Shown: positions 27,087 to 36,294, numbered from the stretch's first letter. The stretch is 64,000 nucleotides of DNA from Pseudolabrys sp. (GCA_029980465.1 JARYIJ010000001.1:3111501-3175500); one strand, 5' to 3'. The notes: generated by a model not told the origin, from the letters alone. Numbers and translations: made by a program.

Positions 27087-27536
27087 ATGCAACCCATGCT
27101 TCCCGGCATCACCAAGGCCAATTCCGGCCTCGACGGCATCGTCTGGAATATTCTCGGCCAGACCTACGTCCCCAAGCAGCTCTCCGAGCAGTCGTTCGCC
27201 TGGCATGCGACGTTCCCGCCCGGCACCTTCGTGCCGCCGCACATCCATCCGACCCAGGACGAGTTCATCTACATGCTGGAAGGCCGGATGGACGCGGTGA
27301 TCGACGGCAAGGACTACGCTGCCACCGCCGGCGACCTCATCAAACTGCCGATGAACATTCCGCACGGCCTGTTCAACAAGTCCGATCAGGCGATCAAGTG
27401 CTTCTTCTGGGTGACGCCGACGCGCAAGCTTTACGACCTGTTCTGGGCGATCCATTCGATGAAGGAGCAGAGCCCGCCGGACGTGGTCGCGCTCTCGGCG
27501 CGTCACGAGGTGACGTTCCTGCCGCCGCCGGCATGA
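27087..27536 (+). CDS. Cupin-domain protein
   Basis: A 149-residue single-domain cupin. The two conserved motifs are visible: PPHIHPTQDEFIYMLEGRM (metal-binding His/His/Glu) and GDLIKLPMNIPHGLFNKS (second-motif His). Small cupins act as isomerases, dioxygenases or ligand sensors. It lies 74 bases after the oxidoreductase gene, preceded by AAAGGACG, and probably belongs to the shikimate operon. Its reaction is unknown. Confidence 0.82.
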   Translation: MQPMLPGITKANSGLDGIVWNILGQTYVPKQLSEQSFAWHATFPPGTFVPPHIHPTQDEFIYMLEGRMDAVIDGKDYAATAGDLIKLPMNIPHGLFNKSDQAIKCFFWVTPTRKLYDLFWAIHSMKEQSPPDVVALSARHEVTFLPPPA

Positions 27537-27539
27537 GGC

Positions 27540-28835
27540 TCAAATCTTAGCGACCTTGCCCGGCGTGTTGTCCTGGGCGGTCTGCGCCGGTTGCGTGCCG
27601 GAGCGATTGACCTGCTCCTTGGCGAAGCCGGCCTTGGCCGCGTAGCCGCGCACGATCGCCTTGCGCTCCTCGTAAGAGAGCACGTTGTCGATATTGTCGA
27701 AGCCATCCGGCGCACGTGCCTCGACGGCGTCGATGACGCCCTCCGGGCCGCCGGAGCGGTTCGAGTGGACGATCTGCGCCGTCATCGGCAGCCGCTCGCG
27801 CTCGTAGGCCCATAACGCCTGGTACGGATGCTCCGCCTCGCGCAGGCGGTCGGCGAGGGCGCGCGCGTCGAGGATCGCCTGCGACGCGCCGTTCGAGCCG
27901 ACAGGGTACATCGGGTGCGCGGCGTCGCCGAGCAGTGTGACGCGGCCGTGCGACCAGCGCGGCAGCGGGTCGCGGTCGCACATCGGATACTCCCAGAATT
28001 CCGGCGTCGACTCGATCAGCGCCTTGGCGTCGACGAACGGAATGCGGAAGCGCTGCACGTGCGGCATCAGGTCTTCGAACCTGCCGGGACGCGACCAGTC
28101 TTCCTTTTTTGGCGGCACGCCGCCGTCGCCGACCTTGACCAGCACCGCCCAGTTGGTCAGCGGGCGGTCCGCACGCGCGCCTTCGCCGATCGGGTAGATC
28201 ACGAGCTTGCCGGCCATGCCGCCGGCGATCACCATCGAGCGGCCGGTCAGGAACTGCGGCCAGTCCGTGGCGCCGCGCCACAGCATCGAGCCGTTCCAGC
28301 GCGCCGGACCTTCGTCGGGATAGAGCGTTTCCCGCACGATGGAGTGGATGCCGTCGGCGCCGATCAGGATATCGCCGTGCGCCGTCTTGCGGTGCGAGCC
28401 GTCGCGGCCGAAGAAATAGGCGGTGACGCCGGCCTCGTCCTGCGCGAAGGCGCCGAGCCGGTGGCCAGTATGGATGCGGCTTTCGCCGAGCCGCGCGCGC
28501 ACGGCCTGATAAATGACGGCCTGCAGGCGGCCACGATGGATCGAGAATTGCGGATATTCGAAGCCGGCGTCGGTGCCGCGCGGCTCACGCCAGATCTCCT
28601 GGCCGTCGCGGTTCATGTAGAACAATTCGTGGGTGCGGATGCCGACCGCGTCGAGCCGCGGCAAGAGGCCCAGTTCGGCCAGCTCCTTGATGGCATGCGG
28701 CAGCGTATTGATGCCGACGCCGAGTTCGCGCACGCTGTCGGCCTGCTCAAAAATCTCGCAGTCGATCCCCCGCGCATGCAGCATCAGGGCGGTGGTTAAT
28801 CCGCCAACGCCGCCGCCGATGATGATGACTTTCAT
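27540..28835 (-). CDS. Flavin-dependent monooxygenase
   Basis: A 431-residue FAD monooxygenase of the salicylate/p-hydroxybenzoate hydroxylase class. It has the GXGXXG motif IIIGGGVGGLTTAL (3-16), the DG motif (ILIGADGIHS) and the GD motif (VTLLGDAAHPMYPVGSNGASQAI). The start at 28835 is preferred over the longer upstream opening because the Rossmann motif follows at once and AAGGCGG precedes it. It converges on the cupin gene with 3 bases between stops and is divergent from the abm-type binding protein. An aromatic acid substrate fits both neighbouring pathways; the exact one is unknown. Confidence 0.87.
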   Translation of the reverse strand: MKVIIIGGGVGGLTTALMLHARGIDCEIFEQADSVRELGVGINTLPHAIKELAELGLLPRLDAVGIRTHELFYMNRDGQEIWREPRGTDAGFEYPQFSIHRGRLQAVIYQAVRARLGESRIHTGHRLGAFAQDEAGVTAYFFGRDGSHRKTAHGDILIGADGIHSIVRETLYPDEGPARWNGSMLWRGATDWPQFLTGRSMVIAGGMAGKLVIYPIGEGARADRPLTNWAVLVKVGDGGVPPKKEDWSRPGRFEDLMPHVQRFRIPFVDAKALIESTPEFWEYPMCDRDPLPRWSHGRVTLLGDAAHPMYPVGSNGASQAILDARALADRLREAEHPYQALWAYERERLPMTAQIVHSNRSGGPEGVIDAVEARAPDGFDNIDNVLSYEERKAIVRGYAAKAGFAKEQVNRSGTQPAQTAQDNTPGKVAKI

Positions 28836-28996
28836 CGCACCGCCTTGCTCGATCCTGGACGGGATTATCATGCCAGCGCAGACCCGTGCCCGGCAACCGC
28901 TCACCTTTCGCATGGTCAATGGAAAACCAGCCCGTTGACTCCGCGCGTTAATCTGCCGCCAATACACGGCCAACGGCTTCTTTCAGGGAGGATCAG

Positions 28997-30166
28997 ATGC
29001 GTGCGGTATTGCGTGGGGTAGGGGTGGCGGCCGGCCTGTTGCTGGCGGTTCAGGCGGCGAATGCGCAGGACAAGATCCGCATCGGATTGATCTATACGCT
29101 GTCGGGTCCTGCGGCGGCGCTTGGCCAGCAGTCGAGGAACGGCTTCGAGCTCGCGGTGAAGGAGCTCGGTGGCAAGATGGGCGGCAAGGACGTTCAGCTC
29201 TTCGTCGTCGACGACACGCTGAAACCCGATGTGGCCATTCAGAAAGCGCGCGAACTGATCGAGTCCGACAAGGTCGATTTCGTCGTCGGCCCGATCTTCT
29301 CGAACGTGCTGGTGGCGATCCACAAGCCGGTGACGGATGCCGGTAAAATCCTGATCAGCACCAACGCCGGGGCTTCGAACTTTGCCGGCAAGGAGTGCAC
29401 GCCAAACTTCTTCGTGACGTCATACCAGAACGACCAGATCTATGAGGCGATCGGCGAGGCGTCGAACAAGCACGGCTACAAGAAAGTCTACGCGCTGGTT
29501 CCGAACTATCCGGCCGGCAAGGATGCCCTGGCGGGCTTCAAGCGGACCTTCAAGGGTGAAATCGTCGAAGAGTCGCTGCTGCCACTGAATACGACCGACT
29601 TCCAGGCGGAAGTCTCGAAGATCGCCGCCAAGAAGCCGGATGCGTTGTTCACGTTCATGCCGGGTGGTCTCGGCATCAATTTGCTCAAGACGTTCAACCA
29701 GGCCGGCCTCAAGGGCAAGATTCCCGTGATCTCGGCGTTCACTGCCGACGAGGCGACGCTTCCCGTGCTCAAGGATGCGGCGACCGGCGTGCTCGGCGCG
29801 CTGACCTGGGCGCCGAACATGGACAACCCGGAGAACAAGAAGTTCGTCGACGAATACCTGAAGGCCTATAACGCCGTGCCGGCGTCGTATGCGATGCAGG
29901 CCTACGACGCCGCCAAGCTGATCGACAGCGCCGTGGTCGCGCTCAAGGGCGACGTGTCCAACGAGAAGGCGGTTGAGGCGGAACTGAAGAAGGCGAACTT
30001 CAAGTCGGTGCGCGGGCCGTTCAAGTTCAACGTCAACGGCTATCCGATCGAGGATTTCTACCTGACCAAGGTCGCGCAGCGGCCGGACGGCAAATACGAG
30101 ACGCAGATCGTCGAGAAGATCCTCTCGAACCATGCCGATCCGTACGCCAAGGACTGCAAGTTGTAA
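28997..30166 (+). CDS. ABC substrate-binding protein of the abm-type cluster (LivJ type)
   Basis: A 389-residue periplasmic binding protein of the Peripla_BP_6 class with a signal peptide ending AANAQ (1-28). GGGAGG lies 5 bases before the ATG. No permease or ATPase genes follow. The known Azoarcus evansii 2-aminobenzoate gene cluster also includes a lone ABC binding protein, so this is probably its counterpart, presenting an aromatic acid to a LivHMGF-type channel encoded elsewhere, perhaps the one at 19841-23184. Transcription ends at the terminator at 30192, and an IS now separates it from the catabolic genes. Confidence 0.88.
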   Translation: MRAVLRGVGVAAGLLLAVQAANAQDKIRIGLIYTLSGPAAALGQQSRNGFELAVKELGGKMGGKDVQLFVVDDTLKPDVAIQKARELIESDKVDFVVGPIFSNVLVAIHKPVTDAGKILISTNAGASNFAGKECTPNFFVTSYQNDQIYEAIGEASNKHGYKKVYALVPNYPAGKDALAGFKRTFKGEIVEESLLPLNTTDFQAEVSKIAAKKPDALFTFMPGGLGINLLKTFNQAGLKGKIPVISAFTADEATLPVLKDAATGVLGALTWAPNMDNPENKKFVDEYLKAYNAVPASYAMQAYDAAKLIDSAVVALKGDVSNEKAVEAELKKANFKSVRGPFKFNVNGYPIEDFYLTKVAQRPDGKYETQIVEKILSNHADPYAKDCKL

Positions 30167-30191
30167 TCGCCGCAGAGCGGGCGGTTGTTCG

Positions 30192-30230
30192 GGCCATCCC
30201 CGCGTCGCGCGGGGATGGCCTTTTCTTTTT
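30192..30230 (+). terminator. Intrinsic terminator after the binding protein gene
   Basis: A perfect 13-bp stem (30192-30204 with 30208-30220, GGCCATCCCCGCG) has a 3-base loop and is followed by TTTTCTTTTT. This is a textbook Rho-independent terminator 25 bases after the stop codon. Confidence 0.92.
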
Positions 30231-30278
30231 GGCGCGTCTCTGACTGGTATCCTGTTGCCGGGTGTCATCGCCCGCTTC

Positions 30279-31546
30279 TGTTCAGCCCGGACACATGACT
30301 GACAGGTGTTCGGGGACATGGCTGACACATCATCATTGCGTGGATTCGGCTGCAAGGGAGGCCGTCCATGCCGTGGCGCGAGGTGTCTGTCGTGGATCAG
30401 CGTCGTGAGTTTGTGCGACTTGCAATGCAAGAGGGTGTGAACCGGCGGGAGCTTTGCCGTCGCTTTGGGATCAGCTCGACGGTGGGTTACAAATGGCTGG
30501 ATCGGTTTGCGGCTGGCGAGACCGAGCTCGCGGATCATTCGCGCCGGCCGCTCGCTAGTCCTGCTCGCAGTGACGCAGCCATCGAAGCTGCGGTGCTGGC
30601 GGTGCGTGATGCGCATCCGGTGTGGGGAGCGCGCAAGATCGCCCGCTGCCTTGCGCGCACAGGGCAGCATGTTCCTGCGGTCTCGACCGTGCACGCCATT
30701 CTGCGGCGGCACGGCCGCGTCCCGCCGCCGGCCGGCACCCCCGGTCAGCCCTATCGGCGGTTCGAGAAGCAGGCGCCGAACCTGCTCTGGCAGATGGACT
30801 TCAAGGGTCACATGCCGCTCGGCGACGGCGCATCGTGTCATCCGCTGACCATGATCGACGATCATTCGCGCTTTGCCTTGTGCCTGGCAGCATGCGCGAA
30901 TGAGCAAGGAACGACGGTCAAAATGCACCTGCAGACGACATTCCGCCGCTACGGGCTGCCGGAGGCGGTGTTCGTCGACAACGGCGGTCCTTGGGGGTTT
31001 ACCCTCGACGAGCCCTGGACCAGGCTCGGCGTCTGGCTGTTGAAGCTCGGCGTCGGGGTGATCCACAGCAGGCCTTATCACCCGCAGAGCCGCGGCAAGA
31101 ACGAGCGCTTTCATCGCACGCTCAAGGCCGAGGTGTTCGCCTTCGAGCGCTTTCGCAATCTTGCTGCTGTCCAGCGCACGCTCGATCGCTGGCGTGACGT
31201 CTACAATCTCGATCGACCGCACGAAGCGCTCGACCAGGAGGTGCCGGCAAGCCGCTATCGGCCGAGCATGCGGCCAATGCCCGACCGCCTGCCCGAGGTT
31301 GAATACGATGACTGTGAGATCGTTCGCTCGGTCTCAACCACCAAAGCCTATGTCAGCTTCAAGGGGCGGCTGTGGAAAGTCCCACAAGCCTTCCGCGGCG
31401 AGCGTCTCGCCATCCGACCCCTCAGTACCGACGGTCGCTATGGGATCTTCTTCGCAGCCCATCAGATCGCAACCATTGACTTGACCAACCATCAATCTGT
31501 CAGCCATGTCTCCGAACAGGCGTCATCTATGTCCCCAGGCTGAACA
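30279..31546 (+). mobile_element. IS481-family insertion sequence
   Basis: A complete-looking 1268-bp element bounded by TGTTCAGCC and GGCTGAACA. The ends (30279-30327 and 31498-31546) form an ungapped inverted repeat with 39 of 49 positions identical. The left end also holds two similar direct blocks (ACATGACTGACA and ACATGGCTGACA) that may be transposase sites. It encodes one intact transposase whose stop lies inside the right repeat. I see no flanking direct duplication, which IS481 elements normally leave; the flanks are instead an inverted repeat. Confidence 0.88.
30368..31543 (+). CDS. IS481-family transposase (DDE)
   Basis: A 391-residue transposase with no frameshift or early stop. 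The N-terminal helix-turn-helix (NRRELCRRFGISSTVGYKWL, about 27-46) is followed by the rve integrase core: first Asp in LWQMDFKGHM near 144, second in EAVFVDNGGPWGF near 202, and Glu in GKNERFHRTLKAEV near 246. A C-terminal beta domain (KAYVSFKGRLWKVP) completes the IS481 layout. The element is probably still competent or recently active. Confidence 0.95.
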   Translation: MPWREVSVVDQRREFVRLAMQEGVNRRELCRRFGISSTVGYKWLDRFAAGETELADHSRRPLASPARSDAAIEAAVLAVRDAHPVWGARKIARCLARTGQHVPAVSTVHAILRRHGRVPPPAGTPGQPYRRFEKQAPNLLWQMDFKGHMPLGDGASCHPLTMIDDHSRFALCLAACANEQGTTVKMHLQTTFRRYGLPEAVFVDNGGPWGFTLDEPWTRLGVWLLKLGVGVIHSRPYHPQSRGKNERFHRTLKAEVFAFERFRNLAAVQRTLDRWRDVYNLDRPHEALDQEVPASRYRPSMRPMPDRLPEVEYDDCEIVRSVSTTKAYVSFKGRLWKVPQAFRGERLAIRPLSTDGRYGIFFAAHQIATIDLTNHQSVSHVSEQASSMSPG

Positions 31547-31548
31547 GA

Positions 31549-31890
31549 AAGCGGGCGATCCAGTAAAGGGAAGCCGTGCTGCCGGCCGCGACGCCTGAGG
31601 GTGGTGGATATCCCGCTTTCGCGAGGTATGACTGCAGTTTGATCTGCGAGCTTGCTCTTGCGGGCGGTGGCACATTTCCGCCGTCGTTGCCGGGCTTGAC
31701 CCGGCAATCCATCGGCAAGTTACCGCGGCGGCCCGCCTCTCGTGCGTCATGGTCTGTGCCGATCCGGATAAGGTGCCCGGGTCAAGTTTACGACCGGGCC
31801 GGCCTTCGGCCGCGACCCGGTTGCCCAGGCATGACGTCTCAAATTCTGGCGAGGCACCGCCCAAAATCCGATGGAAAGCGGCCTCATACG
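31549..31890. repeat. Gene-free intergenic stretch with palindromic repeats (class B and related)
   Basis: About 340 bases between the IS and the abm promoter region carry no credible gene. They hold the right arm of the split palindrome, then the class B repeat TTGCCGGGCTTGACCCGGCA (31687-31706, continuing to 31712) that recurs at 39755 and, inverted, at 52203, and a related GC-rich palindrome around 31780-31840 (CGGGCCGGCCTTCGGCC). Confidence 0.75.
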
Positions 31891-31892
31891 GC

Positions 31893-31921
31893 TTGACTCC
31901 AAATATTTTAAGTTTCAATAT
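31893..31921 (+). promoter_or_regulatory. Candidate promoter and operator of the abm-type operon
   Basis: TTGACT (31893-31898) and CAATAT (31916-31921) are separated by 17 bases and lie 39 bases before the ATG of the first catabolic gene. Two AATATT copies (31902-31907, 31917-31922) sit in the spacer and over the -10 in an AT-rich patch, giving a small dyad that could be bound by the MarR regulator encoded in the operon. The promoter lies downstream of the IS, so the operon need not depend on it. Confidence 0.5.
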
Positions 31922-31959
31922 TCTGAGGCTATAACAATCTGGCTGCGAGGACGCAGGCG

Positions 31960-34251
31960 ATGCGTGCGGTCTGTCTCGGTGGGGGGCCGGCAGGGCTCTA
32001 CTTCGCGATCTCGCTCAAGCGGCGCGATCCGGCGGCCGACGTCACGGTGATCGAGCGCAACAAGCCCGACGATACCTTCGGCTGGGGCGTCGTCCTGTCC
32101 GACGAGACGCTCGACAATCTCGAAAAGAACGATCCGGACAGCGCCGCGCTGATCCGCAACGATTTCGTCTATTGGGACGACATCGCCGTGCGCTACCGGG
32201 GCCAGGTGGTGAAATCCGGCGGCCACGGCTTCTGCGGCATCGGCCGCAAGCGTCTCCTGAACATCCTTCAGGACCGCGCCCGCGCCCTCGGCGTGCGGCT
32301 CGAGTTCGAGACGGAGGCCAAGCCGGTCTCCGAATACGCCGGCTACGATCTCATTGTCGGTGCCGACGGCGTCAACTCGCGCGTGCGCGCGGCCCATGCC
32401 GACGTGTTCAAGCCCGACATCGACGTGCGCGCGTGCAAGTACATCTGGCTCGGTACGCATCAGAAATTCGACGACGCTTTTACGTTCATCTTCGAGGAAA
32501 CCGAGCACGGCTGGATCTGGGTCCACGCCTATCAATTCGACGCCAACACGGCGACATTCATCGTCGAATGCTCGGAAGAGACCTGGCGCCGCTTCGGTTT
32601 CGACACGATGTCGACCGACGAGGTGATCGCGACGTGCGAGAACGTGTTCAGGCGCTATCTCGACGGGCACAAGCTGATGTCGAACGCGCGTCATCTGCGC
32701 GGCTCGGCATGGCTCAACTTCAATCGCGTGCTGTGCGAACGCTGGAGCTGCGGGAATATCGTTCTGCTCGGCGACGCCGCGGCGACGGCGCATTTCTCGG
32801 TCGGCTCAGGCTCCAAGCTGGCGCTCGAGAGCGCCATCGCGCTCGCCGACTACCTGCAAACCGAGCCGACGATGGAGCAGGCGTTCCACCGCTACGAAGA
32901 CGAGCGGCGGCTTGAAGTCTTGCGACTGCAAAACGCGGCGCGCAATTCGACCGAATGGTTCGAGGATGTCGAGCGCTACCTTGCGCTCGACCCGGTGCAG
33001 TTCAACTATTCGCTGCTGACGCGCTCGCAGCGCATCAGCCACGAGAATCTGCGCGAGCGCGATGCGATCTGGCTCGGTAACGCCGAACGCTGGTTCGACA
33101 AGCGCGCCACGGGCCGCACGCCGCAGGTCACGCGAGCGCCGATGTTCGTGCCGTACCGGGTGCGCGGCGTCGAGTTGAAGAACCGCGTCGTTGTTTCGCC
33201 GATGGCGCAATATCGCGCCGTCGACGGCACGCCGACCGACTGGCATCTCGTTCACTACGCCGAGCGAGCGAAAGGCGGCGCGGGTCTCGTTTTCACCGAA
33301 ATGACCTGCGTATCGCCGGAAGGACGCATTACCCCCGGCTGCACCGGCCTCTACAGGCCCGAGCACGAAGCCGCGTGGAGACGCATTGTCGACTTCGTGC
33401 ATGCGGAAACCGACGCCAAGATCGCCATCCAGCTCGGCCATTCCGGCCCGAAGGGATCGACCCAGCTCGGCTGGGAGATCATGGATGCGCCGCTCGCGTC
33501 GGGAAATTGGGAAATCCTCGCGCCGTCCGCCGTGCCGTGGAGCGAGGCCAACGCCGTGCCGCGCGAGATGACGCGCGCCGACATGGATAAGGTCCGCGAC
33601 GATTTTGTGCGCGCCGCCGAAATGGCGAGGGGCGCCGGCTTCGACTGGCTCGAACTGCATTATGCCCACGGCTATCTGATGTCGGCCTTTATTACGCCGG
33701 TGACGAACAAGCGCACCGACGAATACGGCGGCAGTCTCGAAAACCGGATGCGCTTTCCGCTCGAGGTGTTCCGGGCGGTACGCAAGGTGTGGCCGGACGA
33801 CAAGCCGATATCGGTTCGTATTTCGGCCAACGACTGGGTCGGGCCGGAGGGCATCTTGCCGAAGGACGCTGTCGACATCGCGCGAATTCTGACCGACGCT
33901 GGAGTCGACATGATCGACGTGTCGGCGGGGCAGACGTCGAACCAGGCCAAACCAGTCTATGGCCGCATGTTCCAGACACCATTCTCGGACCGTATCCGCA
34001 ACGAGGCCGGTGTCGCCACGCTGGCAGTCGGCAACATCTACGATCCCGATCACGTCAACTCGATCCTGATGGCGGGGCGCGCCGATCTCGTCTGCCTGGC
34101 GCGGCCGCACCTCGCCGATCCATATTGGACGCTGCACGCGGCCGCGAACCTCGGTTACGAGGGCGTCACCTGGCCGAAGCCGTACTGGCGTGGCCGCGAT
34201 CAACTGCAGCGTCTCAAGTCACGGCCCGATGTCATGACGGGGAAGGTATGA
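31960..34251 (+). CDS. 2-Aminobenzoyl-CoA monooxygenase/reductase (also annotated bifunctional salicylyl-CoA 5-hydroxylase/oxidoreductase)
   Basis: A 763-residue fusion of two flavoproteins. Residues 1-380 are an FAD monooxygenase ([12 protein letters not shown] at 5-16, [31 protein letters not shown]). Residues ~395-763 are an Old-Yellow-Enzyme reductase ([44 protein letters not shown]). This fusion defines the enzyme that hydroxylates and then reduces 2-aminobenzoyl-CoA to a non-aromatic oxo-cyclohexene carbonyl-CoA. GAGG lies 9 bases before the ATG. The following genes for beta-oxidation-like steps, MarR, ligase and RidA match the A. evansii cluster and favour 2-aminobenzoyl-CoA over salicylyl-CoA as substrate, though the latter cannot be excluded. 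Confidence 0.9.
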   Translation: MRAVCLGGGPAGLYFAISLKRRDPAADVTVIERNKPDDTFGWGVVLSDETLDNLEKNDPDSAALIRNDFVYWDDIAVRYRGQVVKSGGHGFCGIGRKRLLNILQDRARALGVRLEFETEAKPVSEYAGYDLIVGADGVNSRVRAAHADVFKPDIDVRACKYIWLGTHQKFDDAFTFIFEETEHGWIWVHAYQFDANTATFIVECSEETWRRFGFDTMSTDEVIATCENVFRRYLDGHKLMSNARHLRGSAWLNFNRVLCERWSCGNIVLLGDAAATAHFSVGSGSKLALESAIALADYLQTEPTMEQAFHRYEDERRLEVLRLQNAARNSTEWFEDVERYLALDPVQFNYSLLTRSQRISHENLRERDAIWLGNAERWFDKRATGRTPQVTRAPMFVPYRVRGVELKNRVVVSPMAQYRAVDGTPTDWHLVHYAERAKGGAGLVFTEMTCVSPEGRITPGCTGLYRPEHEAAWRRIVDFVHAETDAKIAIQLGHSGPKGSTQLGWEIMDAPLASGNWEILAPSAVPWSEANAVPREMTRADMDKVRDDFVRAAEMARGAGFDWLELHYAHGYLMSAFITPVTNKRTDEYGGSLENRMRFPLEVFRAVRKVWPDDKPISVRISANDWVGPEGILPKDAVDIARILTDAGVDMIDVSAGQTSNQAKPVYGRMFQTPFSDRIRNEAGVATLAVGNIYDPDHVNSILMAGRADLVCLARPHLADPYWTLHAAANLGYEGVTWPKPYWRGRDQLQRLKSRPDVMTGKV

Positions 34252-35006
34252 TGGGCCTGCTCGACGGCAAGCACGCGCTGATCACGGGCGGTGGCACCGG
34301 CATCGGAGCGGCGGTCGCGCAAGCATTATCGGAGGCTGGCGCGGCAGTCTCGCTCGCGGGTCGCCGCAAGGCGCCGTTGCTGGAGGTGGCCGCGCGCCTC
34401 CCCAGGGCCGCAGCCATCGTCGCCGACGTGACCAAGGTGGACGACTGCGTGGCGATGGTCGAGGCGGCGCGCGCGGCGTTCGGCCCGCTCGATATCGTGA
34501 TCGCGAACGCCGGCGCGGCGGAAAGCGCGTCGGCGGCAAAGACCACCGCGGCGCTTTGGCAGCGTATGATCGGCGTCAATCTCACGGGCGCATTCCAGAC
34601 CGTGCAGGCGGCGCTGTCAGATGTGACGAGTCGGCGCGGCCGTATCGTATTCGTTGCCTCGACTGCGGGGCTTCGCGGTTACCCCTACGTTGCCGCGTAT
34701 TGCGCCTCGAAGCACGGCGTCGTCGGCCTGGCGCGGGCGCTGGCTGCCGAGCTTGCCTCGTCCGGCGTGGCGGTGAATGCCGTATGTCCGGGATTCACCG
34801 ATACGCCGCTGCTGGAGGCGTCGGTTGCCGCCATCGCGCAAAAGACCGGACGAAGCGCCGACGACGCAAGAGCGGCGCTGGCGCAAGACAACGCGCACGG
34901 CCGCCTGATTACGCCGCAGGAGGTTGCGGCGAAAGTGCTGTGGCTGTGCACTCCCGATACCAACGTCAACGGTCAGGCCATCGAGATCATGGGAGCGGCG
35001 GCATGA
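34251..35006 (+). CDS. Short-chain dehydrogenase (3-hydroxyacyl-CoA dehydrogenase-like) of the abm-type operon
   Basis: A 251-residue NAD(P)-dependent SDR with the cofactor motif GGGTGIGAA near residue 12, NAGA near 83, catalytic Ser in FVASTAG and Tyr/Lys in AAYCASKHG. Two consecutive ATG codons (34248, 34251) are possible; the second fits GGGGAAGG spacing better and overlaps the previous stop by one base. In the pathway it would oxidise a hydroxyl formed by the hydratase. The exact alicyclic CoA substrate is inferred. Confidence 0.87.
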   Translation: MGLLDGKHALITGGGTGIGAAVAQALSEAGAAVSLAGRRKAPLLEVAARLPRAAAIVADVTKVDDCVAMVEAARAAFGPLDIVIANAGAAESASAAKTTAALWQRMIGVNLTGAFQTVQAALSDVTSRRGRIVFVASTAGLRGYPYVAAYCASKHGVVGLARALAAELASSGVAVNAVCPGFTDTPLLEASVAAIAQKTGRSADDARAALAQDNAHGRLITPQEVAAKVLWLCTPDTNVNGQAIEIMGAAA

Positions 35007-35488
35007 GCGTCGCGGTCAAAGTGCGGGCCAACGCGAGTCCTGTAAGCAAGCAGCGGTTGCGGCTCTGGATCCGTATTTTGCGCGCTGCGCGCGCGATTGA
35101 GGCCGAGGTGCGCGAGCGTCTGCGTGTCGGCTTCGATATCACGTTGCCGCAGTTCGACGTGATGGCGGCGCTGGAGCGCAAACCGGATGGCATGACGATG
35201 ACCGAGCTGTCGCGCTTTCTGATGGTGTCGAATGGTAACGTCACCGGCATCGTCGACCGGCTGGTCGCGGACAGACTGGTGGCGCGCCAGCCGGGTCCCG
35301 AGGACCGCCGTGCCATCGTCGTGCGGCTGACGCCGAAGGGGGCGAGCCAGTTCGCGAATATGGCGAGGGCGCACGAGGGCTGGATCGACAGCCTGCTGTC
35401 CGAGTTCGACGTCGCCGAGGCCGAGGCGGTCATTCGGCATCTCGACGGGTTGTCGCGCCGCGTCCGCAATGGAGGGATGAAGCAATGA
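35003..35488 (+). CDS. MarR-family regulator of the abm-type operon
   Basis: A 161-residue winged-helix regulator with the MarR core: [41 protein letters not shown] and the wing [19 protein letters not shown] (about 49-112). Such proteins usually repress aromatic degradation genes and are released by the acid or its CoA ester. It overlaps both neighbours by 4 bases, so it is autoregulated if it acts on the operon promoter; the AATATT dyad at 31902-31922 is a candidate site. A MarR-like gene is also part of the A. evansii cluster. Confidence 0.9.
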   Translation: MSVAVKVRANASPVSKQRLRLWIRILRAARAIEAEVRERLRVGFDITLPQFDVMAALERKPDGMTMTELSRFLMVSNGNVTGIVDRLVADRLVARQPGPEDRRAIVVRLTPKGASQFANMARAHEGWIDSLLSEFDVAEAEAVIRHLDGLSRRVRNGGMKQ

Positions 35489-36294
35489 ACATGGCGGACT
35501 ACAAGCCGCAGCACTTCAATTGGCGGACCGAAGGACGGGTCGCGGTGGTGTCATTCAATCGTCCGGAGCGGAAGAACCCGATTACCTTCGAAGCATACGC
35601 CGAGCTTGGCCGAGCATTCCGATCGTTGGCCGATGCAAGCGATCTTAGAGCCGTTGTATTCGCCTCGAACGGCGGAAATTTCTGCTCCGGCGGCGACGTC
35701 CACGACATCATCGGCCCGCTTTTGTCCCGCGATATGAAGGGCTTGCTCGACTTCACGCGCATGACGGGCGAACTCATCAAGGCCATGCGCGCCTGCCCGC
35801 AGCCGATCATCGCCGCCGTTGACGGAATATGTGTCGGTGCAGGGGCGATGATCGCGTTGTTCTGCGATATCCGGCTCGGTAGTCCGCAGGCAAAGACCGC
35901 ATTTCTGTTCACGCGGGTGGGGCTGGCGGGCTGCGATATGGGCGCGTGCGCGATGCTGCCGCGCGTGATCGGGCACGGCCGCGCCTCGGAGCTGCTCTTC
36001 ACCGGCCGCACGATGAGCGCGGAGGAGGGCGAAAAGTGGGGCTTTTTCAACAGATTGGTCGAAGCCGACAAGCTCGAAAGCGACGCCATTGCGCTCGCCA
36101 CGTCGCTCGCCAATGGGCCGACATTCGCCCATGGCATGACGAAAACCATGCTGAATCAAGAGTTTAGTATGGAGCTCGAGCAGGCGATCGAGGCCGAGGC
36201 CCTGGCGCAGGCGGTTTGCATGCAGACTCAAGACTTTAGGCGCGCCTACGAGGCCTTCGTCGCCAAGGCCAGACCGGTGTTCGAGGGCAACTGA
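35485..36294 (+). CDS. Enoyl-CoA hydratase/isomerase family protein of the abm-type operon
   Basis: A 269-residue crotonase-fold protein. The oxyanion-hole motif [14 protein letters not shown] is present, as is the second loop [18 protein letters not shown]. At the position where hydratases carry catalytic glutamates the loop has Asp instead, so hydration, isomerisation or ring hydrolysis are all possible. It is coupled by a 4-base overlap to marR and by one base to the acyl-CoA dehydrogenase gene, and supplies one of the three beta-oxidation-like steps of the pathway. Confidence 0.87.
   Translation: MNMADYKPQHFNWRTEGRVAVVSFNRPERKNPITFEAYAELGRAFRSLADASDLRAVVFASNGGNFCSGGDVHDIIGPLLSRDMKGLLDFTRMTGELIKAMRACPQPIIAAVDGICVGAGAMIALFCDIRLGSPQAKTAFLFTRVGLAGCDMGACAMLPRVIGHGRASELLFTGRTMSAEEGEKWGFFNRLVEADKLESDAIALATSLANGPTFAHGMTKTMLNQEFSMELEQAIEAEALAQAVCMQTQDFRRAYEAFVAKARPVFEGN

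Larger units (their letters stand above)
30267..31559. repeat. Intergenic palindrome split by the IS element
   Basis: The 12 bases left of the IS (30267-30278, ATCGCCCGCTTC) are, apart from one T, the reverse complement of the 13 bases right of it (31547-31559). Joined without the IS they would form an 11-bp hairpin with a tiny loop. Beyond the right arm, TGGATATCCCGCTTTCGCG (from 31603) resembles the far arm of a longer palindromic unit. The IS therefore appears to have entered the hairpin loop of a chromosomal repeat; the alternative is that these bases belong to the IS ends. Confidence 0.6.

Noticed and set aside
31481-31495. TTGACCAACCATCAA, a possible FixK/FNR site
   Set aside because: The spacer is 7 instead of 6 bases and it lies inside the transposase coding sequence near the IS end.
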